NCBI GenBank assembly: GCA_948479395.1
Contig: CAOLUI010000002.1
Location: forward strand, 1 to 64,000
Length of the DNA: 64,000 nucleotides
From: an uncultured Bacilli bacterium
GTDB lineage: Bacteria > Bacillota_I > Bacilli_A > RF39 > UBA660
Direction: 5' to 3'
The stretch's first letter is position 1; each line of letters opens with the position of its first letter. The notes beneath the pieces are model-generated. The model saw nothing but the letters and a program-made list of their open reading frames with translations, ran no database searches and was not told the origin of the DNA. Both the position numbers and the translations under genes were made by a program. This document shows positions 1 through 9,290 of the stretch, one piece after another.

Positions 1-1018
1 TGAAGCTTATAGATTAAAGAGAGGAAGTATTGAAGGAAAAGGAGAATTAAGTTACAGATTAAAGTTATGGATGGATGAGAGTGTAGAATCAACAGAATCA
101 ATGAACAAGAGATTTATAAGTTAGATAAGTGTAGTCGCAAGTACAGAAGCTCCATCCCAAAATTTAATAGAGTATCTTCAAACCTTACAATCAGAAGAAC
201 TAGTAGAAGATGATTTTGGTAATTTAAGATATATAGGAGCAGACCCAAATAATTATGTATTATTTAATAATGAGTTATGGCGAATAATAGGAGTAATGAA
301 AGATATAGCGAATTCCGATGGAACAAAGGAAGACAAAATCAAACTAGTAAGAAGTGATAGTATAGGAAGTTATGCTTAGGATAATAATGGTTATGGTGAA
401 AGTGATTGGAGTAATAGTGCTTTAAAAAAAGTGTTAAATGAAGAAGCATATTATAATCGAACAAATGGAAAGTGTCCAAAATCTCATCATAATTCTACAG
501 AAGATTGTGATTTTACTTCTATTGGATTAACAGAAGATGCTAAAGGAATGATAAGTGAAAGCGTATGGAACTTGGGGGGAAGTAATACATCTAGTATAAT
601 ATCAAAGGAATTTTATGAAAGAGAAAGAGGAAGTGATGTATATAGCAAGTATAAAACAAAATGGACAGGGCAAGTTGGATTAATATATCCAAGTGATTAT
701 GGATATGCGACTGCGGGAGACGCTACAACAGATAGGAGTACATGTTTAAATACAAGTTTATCCGATTGGAATGGAAGTAATGTAGAAGATTGTAAAACTA
801 ATGATTGGTTGTATAAAAATAGTGAAGATCAATGGACTATGGCACGTAACCCTTCTGATCCTACACAGATTTTTGCATTATATTCTACAGGACAAGAGTA
901 TTTTAATCGTGCTTTTAATGAATGCGAGATACGTCCATCAGTATATTTAAATTTAAATACAGGAATAAAGATTGGAGAAGTAGGTTCAAGTACCTCACCA
1001 TTTGTTTTAAAGAAATAA
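1..1018 (+). pseudogene. Decayed cell-surface protein, 3' part, two in-frame stops
   Basis: One reading frame runs from base 2 to the stop at 1018, broken by TAG at 122-124 and TAG at 377-379. Protein-like sequence continues through both stops: a segment ending MNKRFIS then ISVVAST, and GSYA then DNNGYGESDWS, where a Trp codon (TGG) is the natural ancestor of the second stop. The intact stretch after the second stop can be read from 431 as 195 residues and ends with the motif IRPSVYLNLN and a Ser/Thr-rich tail. Recurrent large surface proteins of gut Firmicutes end in this way, but I cannot name the family. TAG is the normal stop of many genes here, so recoding is unlikely. The 5' end lies outside the window. 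Inactivation is well supported; function is unknown. Confidence 0.7.
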
Positions 1019-1024
1019 TTTATT

Positions 1025-1050
1025 AATCATCAAATATTTGATGATTTTTG
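1025..1050 (+). terminator. Intrinsic terminator after the surface-protein pseudogene
   Basis: A perfect 22-base palindrome at 1025-1046 (left arm AATCATCAAAT) is followed by a short T run. It sits just past the stop at 1018. Confidence 0.7.
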
Positions 1051-1240
1051 TATGGATCAATATTATAATATACACTATTTAACAAACAAAGTCGTAATGT
1101 TTTGCCAAACTTCCATTGTACGTTAAATCGTGTCTAATCTTACGATTGATAATATAATTATTGCTATTTCTGAGCGTTATAGTGAAATTTTTTGTTTGAC
1201 ATTAATTTTTGATTTTCTTCATTTTTTTTTTGATTTAAGG

Positions 1241-1257
1241 TATAATATTTTTAGGAG
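1241..1257 (+). promoter_or_regulatory. Promoter -10 and ribosome site of the glycan locus
   Basis: TATAAT at 1241-1246 is followed by AGGAG at 1253-1257, eight bases before the ATG at 1266. No good -35 lies 17 bases upstream; the TTGACA at 1196-1201 is too far away to pair with this -10. The rest of the 1051-1240 gap shows nothing I can name. Confidence 0.45.
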
Positions 1258-1265
1258 TGAATGTT

Positions 1266-2330
1266 ATGTATTTAGTAAATGGACATAATGTTTTTATTGT
1301 AGTTTTTGTAACATTTCTTTGTAGTTTAGTGACAACTCCAATTGTAAGAAGAATTGCAGTGCATATTAAAGCTTTAGATTATCCGAATGCCAGAAGACTT
1401 AATAAAGTAGCTATGCCTACTATTGGAGGTTTAGCAATATTCTTTTCTTTTATGTTAGGATATATGTTATATGCTAGAAGTAGTATTCAAATGTTATCGA
1501 TATTAATGGGAAGTTTTATTTTAGTATTAATGGGGATTATTGATGATATAAGTCCTATTAAAGCTAAATATCAGTTAGTAGCTCAGATAATAGCAGCGGG
1601 AATAATTACTTTTTATGGCAATATAACTTTGGATTATATAAGCTTTTTGGGATTAAATTTAACTTTTTTAGCTCCTTGGAATTATATTATTACGATAATA
1701 ATTATTGTTGCTATTGTTAATGCAATTAATTTGTCTGATGGTTTAGATGGATTATGTTCGGGGGTAAGTGCTATTTATTTTTTAACTATTGCTATAATTG
1801 CTTTTATTATGAATACAAAAGAGGGGCTAGATACAACATTAGCATTAATAATGTTGGGTTCTATTTTAGGATTTTTGGTTTATAATTTTCCTCCTGCGCA
1901 GATATATTTGGGAGATACGGGAAGTAATCTACTTGGATTTATTATTGCAGTAACAGCTCTTTTGGGGTATAAAACAGCAACTTTTACTTCTTTAATTATT
2001 CCCTTGGTTATTTTAGCAACCCCGATAATAGATGTTTTGTTTTCTATCATTAGACGAATTTCTAAGGGGCAGAACCCTTTTAATACACCCGATAAGCAAC
2101 ATTTGCATCATCAATTATTAAAAATGCAGTTTTCTACGCGTTCATCTTTGTTGATAATTTATGCAATAGATATTTTATTTGCGGGTATTTCAATATTTTA
2201 TGCTTTAGGAAATACTTATTATGCAATATTTATATATATTGGTCTTATGATTATTTTTTTGTTTATTGTATTAAAAACAGATATTTTATTTAAGCGAAGT
2301 AAGGATAAAAAAAATGAAAAGAATACTTAA
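1266..2330 (+). CDS. WecA/TagO-type polyprenyl-phosphate sugar-1-phosphate transferase
   Basis: A multi-pass membrane enzyme of the MraY/WecA family that would start the lipid-linked glycan by moving a sugar-1-phosphate (usually GlcNAc-1-P) from its UDP form to undecaprenyl phosphate. Family landmarks are the Asp pair GIIDD near residues 93-94, NAINLSDGLDG at about 152-162, the loop motif LGDTGS near 215-220, and HLHHQ near 279-283, the WecA/TagO-type histidine motif that MraY lacks. Start chosen at the ATG at 1266; a GTG at 1257 overlaps the ribosome site. It overlaps the next gene by 17 bases. It is the first gene of the surface-glycan locus, which fits an initiating role. Sugar specificity cannot be read from sequence. 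Confidence 0.9.
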   Translation: MYLVNGHNVFIVVFVTFLCSLVTTPIVRRIAVHIKALDYPNARRLNKVAMPTIGGLAIFFSFMLGYMLYARSSIQMLSILMGSFILVLMGIIDDISPIKAKYQLVAQIIAAGIITFYGNITLDYISFLGLNLTFLAPWNYIITIIIIVAIVNAINLSDGLDGLCSGVSAIYFLTIAIIAFIMNTKEGLDTTLALIMLGSILGFLVYNFPPAQIYLGDTGSNLLGFIIAVTALLGYKTATFTSLIIPLVILATPIIDVLFSIIRRISKGQNPFNTPDKQHLHHQLLKMQFSTRSSLLIIYAIDILFAGISIFYALGNTYYAIFIYIGLMIIFLFIVLKTDILFKRSKDKKNEKNT

Positions 2331-2742
2331 TTTATATAAGAATTATGAAGAAATTATAAATTATTTGGTGGTTGGGGTTTTGACGACTATAGTGAGTTTA
2401 ATTATTTATTTTGGTTGTGTTAAAACTTTTTTAGATGCTAATAATCCTTTTGAAATACAAATAGCTAATTTTATATCTTGGTTTGGTTCTGTAAGTTTTG
2501 CTTATATAACAAATCGCTTGTTTGTTTTTAAAAGTAAATCAAAAAAATATATTAAAGAAATAGTAAGTTTTTTTTCCGCAAGAATATTGACTCTTTTAAT
2601 GGATATGGGAGTAATGTTTGTTTTAGTTACAATATTAAAAGAAAGTGATACAATTGCTAAGTTATTAAGTCAAATCATGGTAATAATTGCTAATTATGTT
2701 TTTAGTAAGTTATTTGTTTTTAAAAAAAGAAAAGATTCTTAA
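2314..2742 (+). CDS. GtrA family membrane protein
   Basis: 142 residues with four hydrophobic segments, the usual size and layout of GtrA. GtrA proteins are linked to movement or handling of polyprenyl-phosphate-linked sugars across the membrane. Landmarks are the N-terminal NYLVVGVLTTIVSLIIYF, the loop SFAYITNRLFVFKSK and the C-terminal NYVFSKLFVFKKR, which repeat the N-x-x-FVF pattern typical of the family. The start lies inside the preceding transferase gene, so the two are probably translationally coupled. The natural partners are the GT2 polyprenyl-sugar synthases further down at 16499 and 26460. Confidence 0.85.
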   Translation: MKRILNLYKNYEEIINYLVVGVLTTIVSLIIYFGCVKTFLDANNPFEIQIANFISWFGSVSFAYITNRLFVFKSKSKKYIKEIVSFFSARILTLLMDMGVMFVLVTILKESDTIAKLLSQIMVIIANYVFSKLFVFKKRKDS

Positions 2743-2757
2743 GAAGGAGTCTTTTTT
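2731..2757 (+). terminator. Intrinsic terminator after the gtrA-like gene
   Basis: AAAGATTC at 2731-2738 pairs with GAGTCTTT at 2748-2755 and leads into a T run. A TATAAT at 2765-2770 follows and could start the next transcript. Confidence 0.6.
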
Positions 2758-2789
2758 CATGTGTTATAATATTTTAAAAAGGTGATAGT

Positions 2790-5069
2790 ATGTTAAAAAA
2801 AATTGATAAGTACTTAGGGTATTTTATTATATTTTTACCCTTTCTAGATTTTATTACAGGAATTCTTACTTGGAATGAGATTAGTTATAGTCTAGGCTTT
2901 ATAATAAAAGGAGTGTTTTTGGTATTTGTAATAATTTATCTTTTGGTAAATTATCCTAATAAAAAAATATTCTTATTGATGGGATTTTATTTTGTAATAT
3001 ATTTTTTATATTTATTAATTAATGATAAGAATTTAATTTTAGAAATAACTAATATTATTAAAATTTTTTATTTACCTATTTTAATTTTATTTTTTACAAT
3101 TTATAAGAATTCTAAAATTACTAAAAAAGAAATTAGTTATGTTTTATTTATTTATTTATTACTTTATTTAGGACCAGTATTTTTGGGATTGGGACATAAT
3201 ATTAAAGAGATATATCCTAATAAAGATTTGTATTTATCTTATTTTTATATTGGCAATGAATTAGTTAATATTTTTATTGGTTTATTGCCTATTGTTGTTT
3301 TGTATTTAATAGAGAGTAATAGTAAATTGTTAAAAGTTTTATTTTCAGTTTTATTATTTTTAGGAATTTGTTTATTAGGAACGAAAGCATTTTATTTGAG
3401 TTTAGGAATAATTTTAATATATTTTTTGATTCAATATCGCCGAGAGTTTTTTCAAAGTTTGAAAAAGAATCAATTAAAGTTTTTACTTTTGATAGCGGTG
3501 ATTATGGTGGGATTAATTGTTTATTTACCTAAAATGAATTTATATCAAAATATAAAAACCGCATTAAATTATTATGAAATAGAGCATTTTAGAGATTTAT
3601 GCTCTTGGGAAAATTTGGACCATGTTGTTTTTAGTAATCGTCTTTCTTTTTTAAAAAGTGTTAATAATACTTATGTAGAAAGTGATTCTTTAGAAAAGTT
3701 GTTAGGTTTGGGAAGAGAAAAAATTATAGCTGTAAAGGATGTAGAAATGGATTGTTTTGATATTTTTTATAGCTTAGGATTAGTAGGGACGGCTTTTTAT
3801 GTTCTTTTCTTTATTTGGGTTTTAAGGCAGACTAAGCTTAAAAATGTTTATAAGTTTAGTATTATTTTAGTGGTTGTTATTTCTTGTTTTTCGGGTCATG
3901 TTTTGTTAAGCCCAATGGTTAGTACTTATATAGCATTATTGTTTTTAGTTTCAAAAAATGATTTGGGTAAAGAAATACGAGATATTTTATTGGTTAGTAA
4001 CATGTATCCTAGTGATAATTATCCTCATTATGGAATATTTGTGAAGAATACTTATGAACTTTTAAAAGCAAATCAGTTGAAGATTGATTTAGTAGTTATT
4101 TATAAAACCAATAATAAGTTAAAAAAGATATTATATTATTTAAAGTTTTATTTAAAATCTTTTTGGTTAGCTTTATGGAATAATTATGATTATATTTATG
4201 TGCATTTTGTTTCTCATTCTACTAAAGGGATATTTATTCCATTTATTTGTTCTAAAAATACAAAGTTAGTTTTAAATACACATGGTAATGATATTGTAGC
4301 TGATTATGATTTTGAAGTAAGAAATGAAAAGATAAGTGCTAAGTATTTAAAAAGAGCGGATAAAGTTATTGCTTCATCTGATTATTTTAAAGATGTCTTA
4401 AAAGATAAATATAATATTGAGGATGATAGGATTGTGGTTTATCCGGCTGGAGGCGTTGATTTAAAAAAATTTAAAGTGATGAATAAAGAAGAGGCGTTGA
4501 AAAAGTTAGGTTTGAGTAAAGATAATAAGTATTTTGGATATGTAGCTCGAATTGAAAAAGATAAGGGATATGATACTCTTTTATTAGCAATAAATGAACT
4601 TAAAAAAGAGAAGAAATTGAAGGATAATGTTAAATTTATAATTGTGGGAAGTGGACAAGAAGAAAACATTTTAGAGAAAATGATTACGGAATATAAGTTA
4701 TCCTCTTATATTGTTCGAAAACCATTGGTTGATCAGAAAGAATTAGTATATATATTTAATGCAATAGAGGCTTTTATTTATCCCACAAAAAGAAAGAGTG
4801 AGAGTTTAGGTTTAACAGGTTTGGAAGCAATGGCTAGTGGTTCTTTAGTAATTGGTAGTAATAAGTATGGACCAAGTTCTTATTTGGTTGATGGAAAAAA
4901 TAGTTTGACTTTTAATCCTTATGATTATAAAGAATTAACTAAAAAAATAGAAGAAGTTTTAAAAATGAAAAAAAAGGATAAAGATAAATTAGTTAAAAGT
5001 GCCTATGAAACTTGTGAAGAGTATAGTATAGAAAAAACTAAAGATATTTTATTAGATATATTTAAATAA
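2790..5069 (+). CDS. Wzy/O-antigen-ligase-like membrane domain fused to GT4 glycosyltransferase
   Basis: A 759-residue two-part protein. Residues 1 to about 395 are strongly hydrophobic with roughly ten or more membrane segments and a larger outside loop near 265-315, the pattern of O-antigen ligases and Wzy polymerases. From about 398 (DILLVSNMYPS) it becomes a soluble GT4 enzyme: LVLNTHGNDIV, VYPAGGVDLKKF, GYVARIEKDKG at the Rossmann start, and the donor-site E-x7-E-like segment KSESLGLTGLEAMASG. These two activities are normally separate proteins. A single start with GGTGAT upstream and no internal stop argue for a real fusion. Polymerase versus ligase cannot be decided from sequence. Confidence 0.8.
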   Translation: MLKKIDKYLGYFIIFLPFLDFITGILTWNEISYSLGFIIKGVFLVFVIIYLLVNYPNKKIFLLMGFYFVIYFLYLLINDKNLILEITNIIKIFYLPILILFFTIYKNSKITKKEISYVLFIYLLLYLGPVFLGLGHNIKEIYPNKDLYLSYFYIGNELVNIFIGLLPIVVLYLIESNSKLLKVLFSVLLFLGICLLGTKAFYLSLGIILIYFLIQYRREFFQSLKKNQLKFLLLIAVIMVGLIVYLPKMNLYQNIKTALNYYEIEHFRDLCSWENLDHVVFSNRLSFLKSVNNTYVESDSLEKLLGLGREKIIAVKDVEMDCFDIFYSLGLVGTAFYVLFFIWVLRQTKLKNVYKFSIILVVVISCFSGHVLLSPMVSTYIALLFLVSKNDLGKEIRDILLVSNMYPSDNYPHYGIFVKNTYELLKANQLKIDLVVIYKTNNKLKKILYYLKFYLKSFWLALWNNYDYIYVHFVSHSTKGIFIPFICSKNTKLVLNTHGNDIVADYDFEVRNEKISAKYLKRADKVIASSDYFKDVLKDKYNIEDDRIVVYPAGGVDLKKFKVMNKEEALKKLGLSKDNKYFGYVARIEKDKGYDTLLLAINELKKEKKLKDNVKFIIVGSGQEENILEKMITEYKLSSYIVRKPLVDQKELVYIFNAIEAFIYPTKRKSESLGLTGLEAMASGSLVIGSNKYGPSSYLVDGKNSLTFNPYDYKELTKKIEEVLKMKKKDKDKLVKSAYETCEEYSIEKTKDILLDIFK

Positions 5070-5074
5070 TAAAG

Positions 5075-5108
5075 AACCTATAAGAAAAAGATTATAGGTT
5101 TTTGTTTT
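5075..5108 (+). terminator. Intrinsic terminator after the Wzy-GT4 fusion gene
   Basis: AACCTATA at 5075-5082 pairs with TATAGGTT at 5093-5100, followed by TTTGTTTTTTT. Confidence 0.75.
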
Positions 5109-5140
5109 TTTATATGATAAAATATTTATAGAGGGTAAAT

Positions 5141-5989
5141 ATGAAAAATGGAATAGTAATTTTAAATTATAATGATTTTGAAAATACCAAATTAATGTTA
5201 GATGAGATTAAGAATTTTAAAGTGTTAGATTATATAATTGTTGTGGATAATAAAAGTAAAGATGATTCTTTAAAAAAGTTAAAAAAATATGAAAGTAAAA
5301 AGATTAAAATTGTCGAGACTTTAGAAAATCAGGGGTATGCCGCTGGGAATAATGTAGGAATTAGATATTTAATTGATAATTATAAAGTTGATAATATTAT
5401 TATATCTAACCCAGATATTATTGTAAGAGAAGAAGATATTAAAGTGTTAATAAGTGATCTAGAGAAAAAAGATATCGCAGTTATTGCCCCAGTTGTTAAA
5501 GAACCTAATGAAATATCTAGAGGATGGAAGTTACCTACATTTTTTTCAGAATTATTATCAAATGTTCCTTATTTTCATTTTTTAGAGAATAAAATACTTA
5601 GTTATAAGGAAGAAGATTATCAAAAAGATTTGACGCAGGTTGAGGTTGTTAAAGGGTGTTTTTTTATTATAAAAAAAGAAGTTTTTGAAATAATAGATTT
5701 TTTTGATGAGGGAACTTTTTTATATTATGAAGAAATTATAATTGGAAAAAAGTTAAAGGAATTAGGATATAAAACTTTTGTAGATAATAGAGTAAGCGTT
5801 ATTCATGCTTTAAGTAAAAGTGTGGATAAGAGTATTAATCGGATAAATAAGTTTAAAATATTAAAGAAAAGTCAATTTTATTATGAAAAGTATGTGAATA
5901 AGTGGGATGTTTTTAAATTGATTTTGTTAAGAATTTCTTATTATGTAGATTTATTTTTAGTAAGTGTGATTAATTTGTTTAGGAGGTGA
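5141..5989 (+). CDS. GT2 family glycosyltransferase
   Basis: A 282-residue GT-A enzyme of the rhamnosyltransferase-like GT2 group. The N-terminal strand GIVILNYNDFENT, the nucleotide-site VVDNKSKDDS, the helix NQGYAAGNNVGIRY and SNPDIIV (the DxD-equivalent region) are all seen. FLYYEEIIIGKKLKELGY near 197-215 is the acceptor-side acidic motif. A basic, aromatic C-terminal tail may lie along the membrane. The gene stands seven bases before the RgpA-like gene. The sugar transferred is unknown. Confidence 0.85.
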   Translation: MKNGIVILNYNDFENTKLMLDEIKNFKVLDYIIVVDNKSKDDSLKKLKKYESKKIKIVETLENQGYAAGNNVGIRYLIDNYKVDNIIISNPDIIVREEDIKVLISDLEKKDIAVIAPVVKEPNEISRGWKLPTFFSELLSNVPYFHFLENKILSYKEEDYQKDLTQVEVVKGCFFIIKKEVFEIIDFFDEGTFLYYEEIIIGKKLKELGYKTFVDNRVSVIHALSKSVDKSINRINKFKILKKSQFYYEKYVNKWDVFKLILLRISYYVDLFLVSVINLFRR

Positions 5990-5996
5990 ATAAACC

Positions 5997-7169
5997 ATGA
6001 AAAATATTATTATTATTGGTTCTCGAGGGTATAAAGCAAGATATGGTGGATGGGAAACTTTTGTTACTAATTTAGTAGAAAATTATAATGATAAAGATAC
6101 TAAATTTCATATTCCAGAACTAACTAACGATAAGTTTAATAAAAATAAAATAATCCAAAAAGATAGAGTTGATTGTTTACAAGTTTATTCTCCTAAGGTT
6201 GGTTTTGTTACGATGTTTATTTATGCAATTAAAGCTTTAAAAAAAATTAATAAATATATTGAAAAAAATAATTTGGATAATGTTGTGGTATATATTCTTG
6301 GATGTCGAGTTGGACCTTTTTATCATCATTTAATTAAACCTTTACAAAAAAAAGGAATAAAAGTTTATTTAAATCCTGATGGTTTAGAGTGGATGAGAGA
6401 TAAATGGAATTTTTTAATTAAACAATGCTTTAAAATAAGTGAGTATTTTATGGTGAAGAATAGTGATGGAATTATATGTGATTCTAAAGCCATAAAAAAT
6501 TATGTTGATATGAGATATAAAAAGTTTAATAAAAAAACTTATTTTGTTGCATATGGAGCTTATTTAAAGCAAAAAGGTGATAAAAATATTGTAGTAAATG
6601 ATTTGTTTAAAAAGTATAAAATAAAAGAAAATAATTATTATCTTATTGTAGGAAGATTTGTGCCAGAGAATAATTATGAGTTAATAATTAAAGAGTTTAT
6701 GGAATCTAATACGAAAAAAGATTTAGTTATTATATCTAATGTAGAGGAAAATAAATTTTATAAAGAATTAAGAGAAAAAACCAATTTTGATCAGGATAAA
6801 CGAATTAAGTTTGTGGGAAGTGTTTATGATAAAGAAGCTTTAGTTTATATAAGAAAAAATGCTTATGCTTATATTCATGGACATTCTGCAGGAGGAACAA
6901 ATCCATCTCTTTTAGAGGCTTTGGCAACAACGAAGATAAATATTTTATTTAATGCAGTTTATAATGTAGAAGTTGGTATGATGGCGGGGTTGTATTTTAG
7001 TAAACAAGAGGGAGATTTAAAAAGGATTATTGAAAAAGTGGATAAGTTGGAAAAGGAAGATATTGAAAAATATAGTAAATTAGCTAAAGAAAGAATTAAG
7101 AAGGAATATACTTGGAAGATTGTGGTTGATAAGTATAAAAAAATTTGGGAAGAAGTTGAGAATAAATGA
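5997..7169 (+). CDS. RgpA-like glycosyltransferase (DUF1972 + GT4)
   Basis: 390 residues. The N-terminus GSRGYKARYGGWETFV is the signature of the DUF1972 domain, found in beta-1,4-rhamnosyltransferases such as streptococcal RgpA. The C-terminal GT4 half has LIVGRFVPENNY and HSAGGTNPSLLEALAT, where the acidic donor site is expected. RgpA adds an early rhamnose to a lipid-linked acceptor in rhamnose-glucose polysaccharides. ABC genes of the RgpC/RgpD type lie three to four genes downstream, which supports a similar pathway, but no dTDP-rhamnose synthesis genes are present in this window. A strong AGGAGGTGA ribosome site ends nine bases before the ATG. Confidence 0.85.
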   Translation: MKNIIIIGSRGYKARYGGWETFVTNLVENYNDKDTKFHIPELTNDKFNKNKIIQKDRVDCLQVYSPKVGFVTMFIYAIKALKKINKYIEKNNLDNVVVYILGCRVGPFYHHLIKPLQKKGIKVYLNPDGLEWMRDKWNFLIKQCFKISEYFMVKNSDGIICDSKAIKNYVDMRYKKFNKKTYFVAYGAYLKQKGDKNIVVNDLFKKYKIKENNYYLIVGRFVPENNYELIIKEFMESNTKKDLVIISNVEENKFYKELREKTNFDQDKRIKFVGSVYDKEALVYIRKNAYAYIHGHSAGGTNPSLLEALATTKINILFNAVYNVEVGMMAGLYFSKQEGDLKRIIEKVDKLEKEDIEKYSKLAKERIKKEYTWKIVVDKYKKIWEEVENK

Positions 7170-7984
7170 AAAAGATTTTAAAAAAGACTAAATTATATAA
7201 TTGGTATGCTAATGCTAATAAAATTAATGAGACTAATCTACGAATTTCAGAGTTAGAAAGAAAGGTTATGCAAAGTCAAGAGCAAATAAAATGTTTAAAT
7301 GATTTTGTGATAAAAAATCTTAAGATAGCCAATGAGAATCTTTTTGCAACTATTTTTCATGATACTATAAAGAATAGTGAATGGTTAAATATTCCTTTGT
7401 CTTTATCATCAGGAGCGATAGGTTATCCTTTTGCTTATATTTTGTATCGTATTTTAGATGAAATTGAACCAAAACATATTTTAGAAACAGGAATGGGGCA
7501 ATCGACGAAGATAATTACGGAATATGTGAAATCTCATAAAAATGTAGGACATGACGTAGTAGAACATGATAAGGAATGGATTGAGTTTTTTAAAACAAAT
7601 ACAAATATGAGTGAGTTTCAAAATATTCATTTATTGAAGAATTATAAAAAGAAATTTAAAGGGATAGAATTAAATGCTTATAAAAATTTTAAAGAAGAAT
7701 TTAAGGGGCAGAAGTTTGATTTAATTACTATTGATGGTCCTGTAGGAGTTGGGCAAGAATATTCAAGAATGGATATTTTGGATATTATTCCAGATTGTTT
7801 AGAACAAAAATTTATTATTTTGATTGATGATTGCGAAAGAGTGGGAGAACAAAGAACTATTGAATTATTAGAACAAAAATTAGAAGATAATAAAATTAAA
7901 TTTCATAAAGGATATCAGTATTGGGGGGTTACAAGTGTTTATATATGCGTGTCTGATGATTTAGAATTTTTATGTCATATCTGA
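7166..7984 (+). CDS. Class I methyltransferase-like protein of the glycan locus
   Basis: 272 residues, overlapping the preceding gene by four bases. Residues 20-60 look like a short coiled coil. From about 108 it resembles a Rossmann methyltransferase: HILETGMGQSTKIITEYV (motif I-like GxGxS), DVVEHDKEWIEFF (acidic end of the second strand), DLITIDGPVGVG (motif IV-like) and IILIDDCERVGEQRT. Related proteins occur in polysaccharide clusters, where a sugar O-methyl decoration would be a reasonable role. Substrate and even activity are inference: the glycine motif is not a textbook GxGxG. Confidence 0.6.
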   Translation: MKKILKKTKLYNWYANANKINETNLRISELERKVMQSQEQIKCLNDFVIKNLKIANENLFATIFHDTIKNSEWLNIPLSLSSGAIGYPFAYILYRILDEIEPKHILETGMGQSTKIITEYVKSHKNVGHDVVEHDKEWIEFFKTNTNMSEFQNIHLLKNYKKKFKGIELNAYKNFKEEFKGQKFDLITIDGPVGVGQEYSRMDILDIIPDCLEQKFIILIDDCERVGEQRTIELLEQKLEDNKIKFHKGYQYWGVTSVYICVSDDLEFLCHI

Positions 7985-7999
7985 TTGGAGAATGAAAAA

Positions 8000-9235
8000 A
8001 TGAATAATACTTGTGTGTATACTTGTATTACAGGGGATTATGACAACTTAATTGAGTTAAAAAATAAAGAAAAAGGAATTGATTATCTTTGTTTTACTAA
8101 TAATAAAAGGATAAAGTCTAAAACTTGGAAAGTTATTTATATTGAAGATAAAACTTTAACAGATGTTCAATTAGCAAGAAAAACGAAAATATTAGGAAAT
8201 GAGTATACTAAAAAATATGATGTAACAATTTGGATGGATGGAAATCAATTTTTTAAAAGAAGTATTTATGATTTTTTAGATACTTTTGTTAATAATCAGG
8301 AAGCAGATTTTATATCTTTTAAACATCATGCTAGAGATTGTATTTATGAAGAAATTAATGCTTGTATGCAATTTAAAAAAGAGGATAAACAGAAGCTTTT
8401 AAAATTAAAAGATTTTTATATAAAAGAAAAATATCCGGCTCATAATGGTTTAATTGAATCAAGTATTATTGTTAGAAAAAAGGGAAATGAATTAGTTTTA
8501 AAAACGATGAAGATGTGGTTTGAATATTTAGTGAAATATACTAAAAGAGATCAATTAACTTTTAATTATTGTGTGTTTAAAACAAAAATGCCTATATTTT
8601 ATATTGATCTAAATATGTGGGATAATGAATGGACAGGATATTACTCTCATAAATCAGAAAATAAGAGATTAGATTTTTATCGTTTATATTTTGGGGATAG
8701 TAATGATTTTGAAATAGAGAAATGTGTTGATGGTTATTATAAACGGAATAAAGATTATTATGAATTTGATATTATTATTCCTAATGATACTAAGGAAATA
8801 GAACTAGAGTTAAGTGAGAAGATAAATTTAATGATAGACAGTTTTGAAGTTAAATATTATAAAAAAATAGTTATAGTTAAATTTAATTTTTGTGAAGTAA
8901 ATAATAATATTTATTTTTATGATAAACCAATTTTTTTGTTTAAGGGAGAGTTTAAAAAAGGGACTTTGCTTAAGTTTAGAGTTAAACTAAAAGAATTTAT
9001 AGATGATGGTTTTACGGAATTTTTAGAGGAAGTAAAAAGTTTAAAAACTACTCAGTTTGATTTACAAAAAAATATAATGGAAAAGGAAAAATTAATAAAA
9101 AAACAGGGCAATATTATAAAGTATAATGAGAATGCTTTGAAAGATATAGAAAGTAAATATTTGAAAATTATAAATAGTAAAAGTTGGAAAATAATTGCAA
9201 AATTTCAAAAATTAAAAAGTTTTATGTTTAAATGA
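8000..9235 (+). CDS. TOD1/MUCI70-like (DUF616) glycosyltransferase
   Basis: 411 residues from the ATG at 8000, which is preceded by TTGGAG at the right distance; an upstream TTG at 7985 overlaps that ribosome site. The N-terminal half reads YTCITGDYDNLIEL, DYLCFTNN, TDVQLARKTKIL and TIWMDGNQFFKRS (an aspartate with donor-site character), then HHARDCIYEEI and AHNGLIESSIIVR. This is the pattern of the DUF616 group of capsule glycosyltransferases. The last 70 residues form a charged coiled coil ending in INSKSWKI, a tail often seen on cell-surface glycan transferases. The product linkage is unknown. Confidence 0.7.
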   Translation: MNNTCVYTCITGDYDNLIELKNKEKGIDYLCFTNNKRIKSKTWKVIYIEDKTLTDVQLARKTKILGNEYTKKYDVTIWMDGNQFFKRSIYDFLDTFVNNQEADFISFKHHARDCIYEEINACMQFKKEDKQKLLKLKDFYIKEKYPAHNGLIESSIIVRKKGNELVLKTMKMWFEYLVKYTKRDQLTFNYCVFKTKMPIFYIDLNMWDNEWTGYYSHKSENKRLDFYRLYFGDSNDFEIEKCVDGYYKRNKDYYEFDIIIPNDTKEIELELSEKINLMIDSFEVKYYKKIVIVKFNFCEVNNNIYFYDKPIFLFKGEFKKGTLLKFRVKLKEFIDDGFTEFLEEVKSLKTTQFDLQKNIMEKEKLIKKQGNIIKYNENALKDIESKYLKIINSKSWKIIAKFQKLKSFMFK

Positions 9236-9290
9236 ATATGTAGATAGTAGTATTAAGATATGATATAATTAAGTAAATATGGAGGCAAAA

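Noticed and set aside
122..379. TAG recoding as an amino acid in the surface-protein gene
   Set aside because: TAG is the ordinary stop of many intact genes in the window (for example at 13814, 16480 and 17221), so a decayed gene is simpler.
1196..1246. TTGACA at 1196 as the -35 of the first glycan promoter
   Set aside because: It is 39 bases from the TATAAT at 1241, far more than the 16-18 needed.
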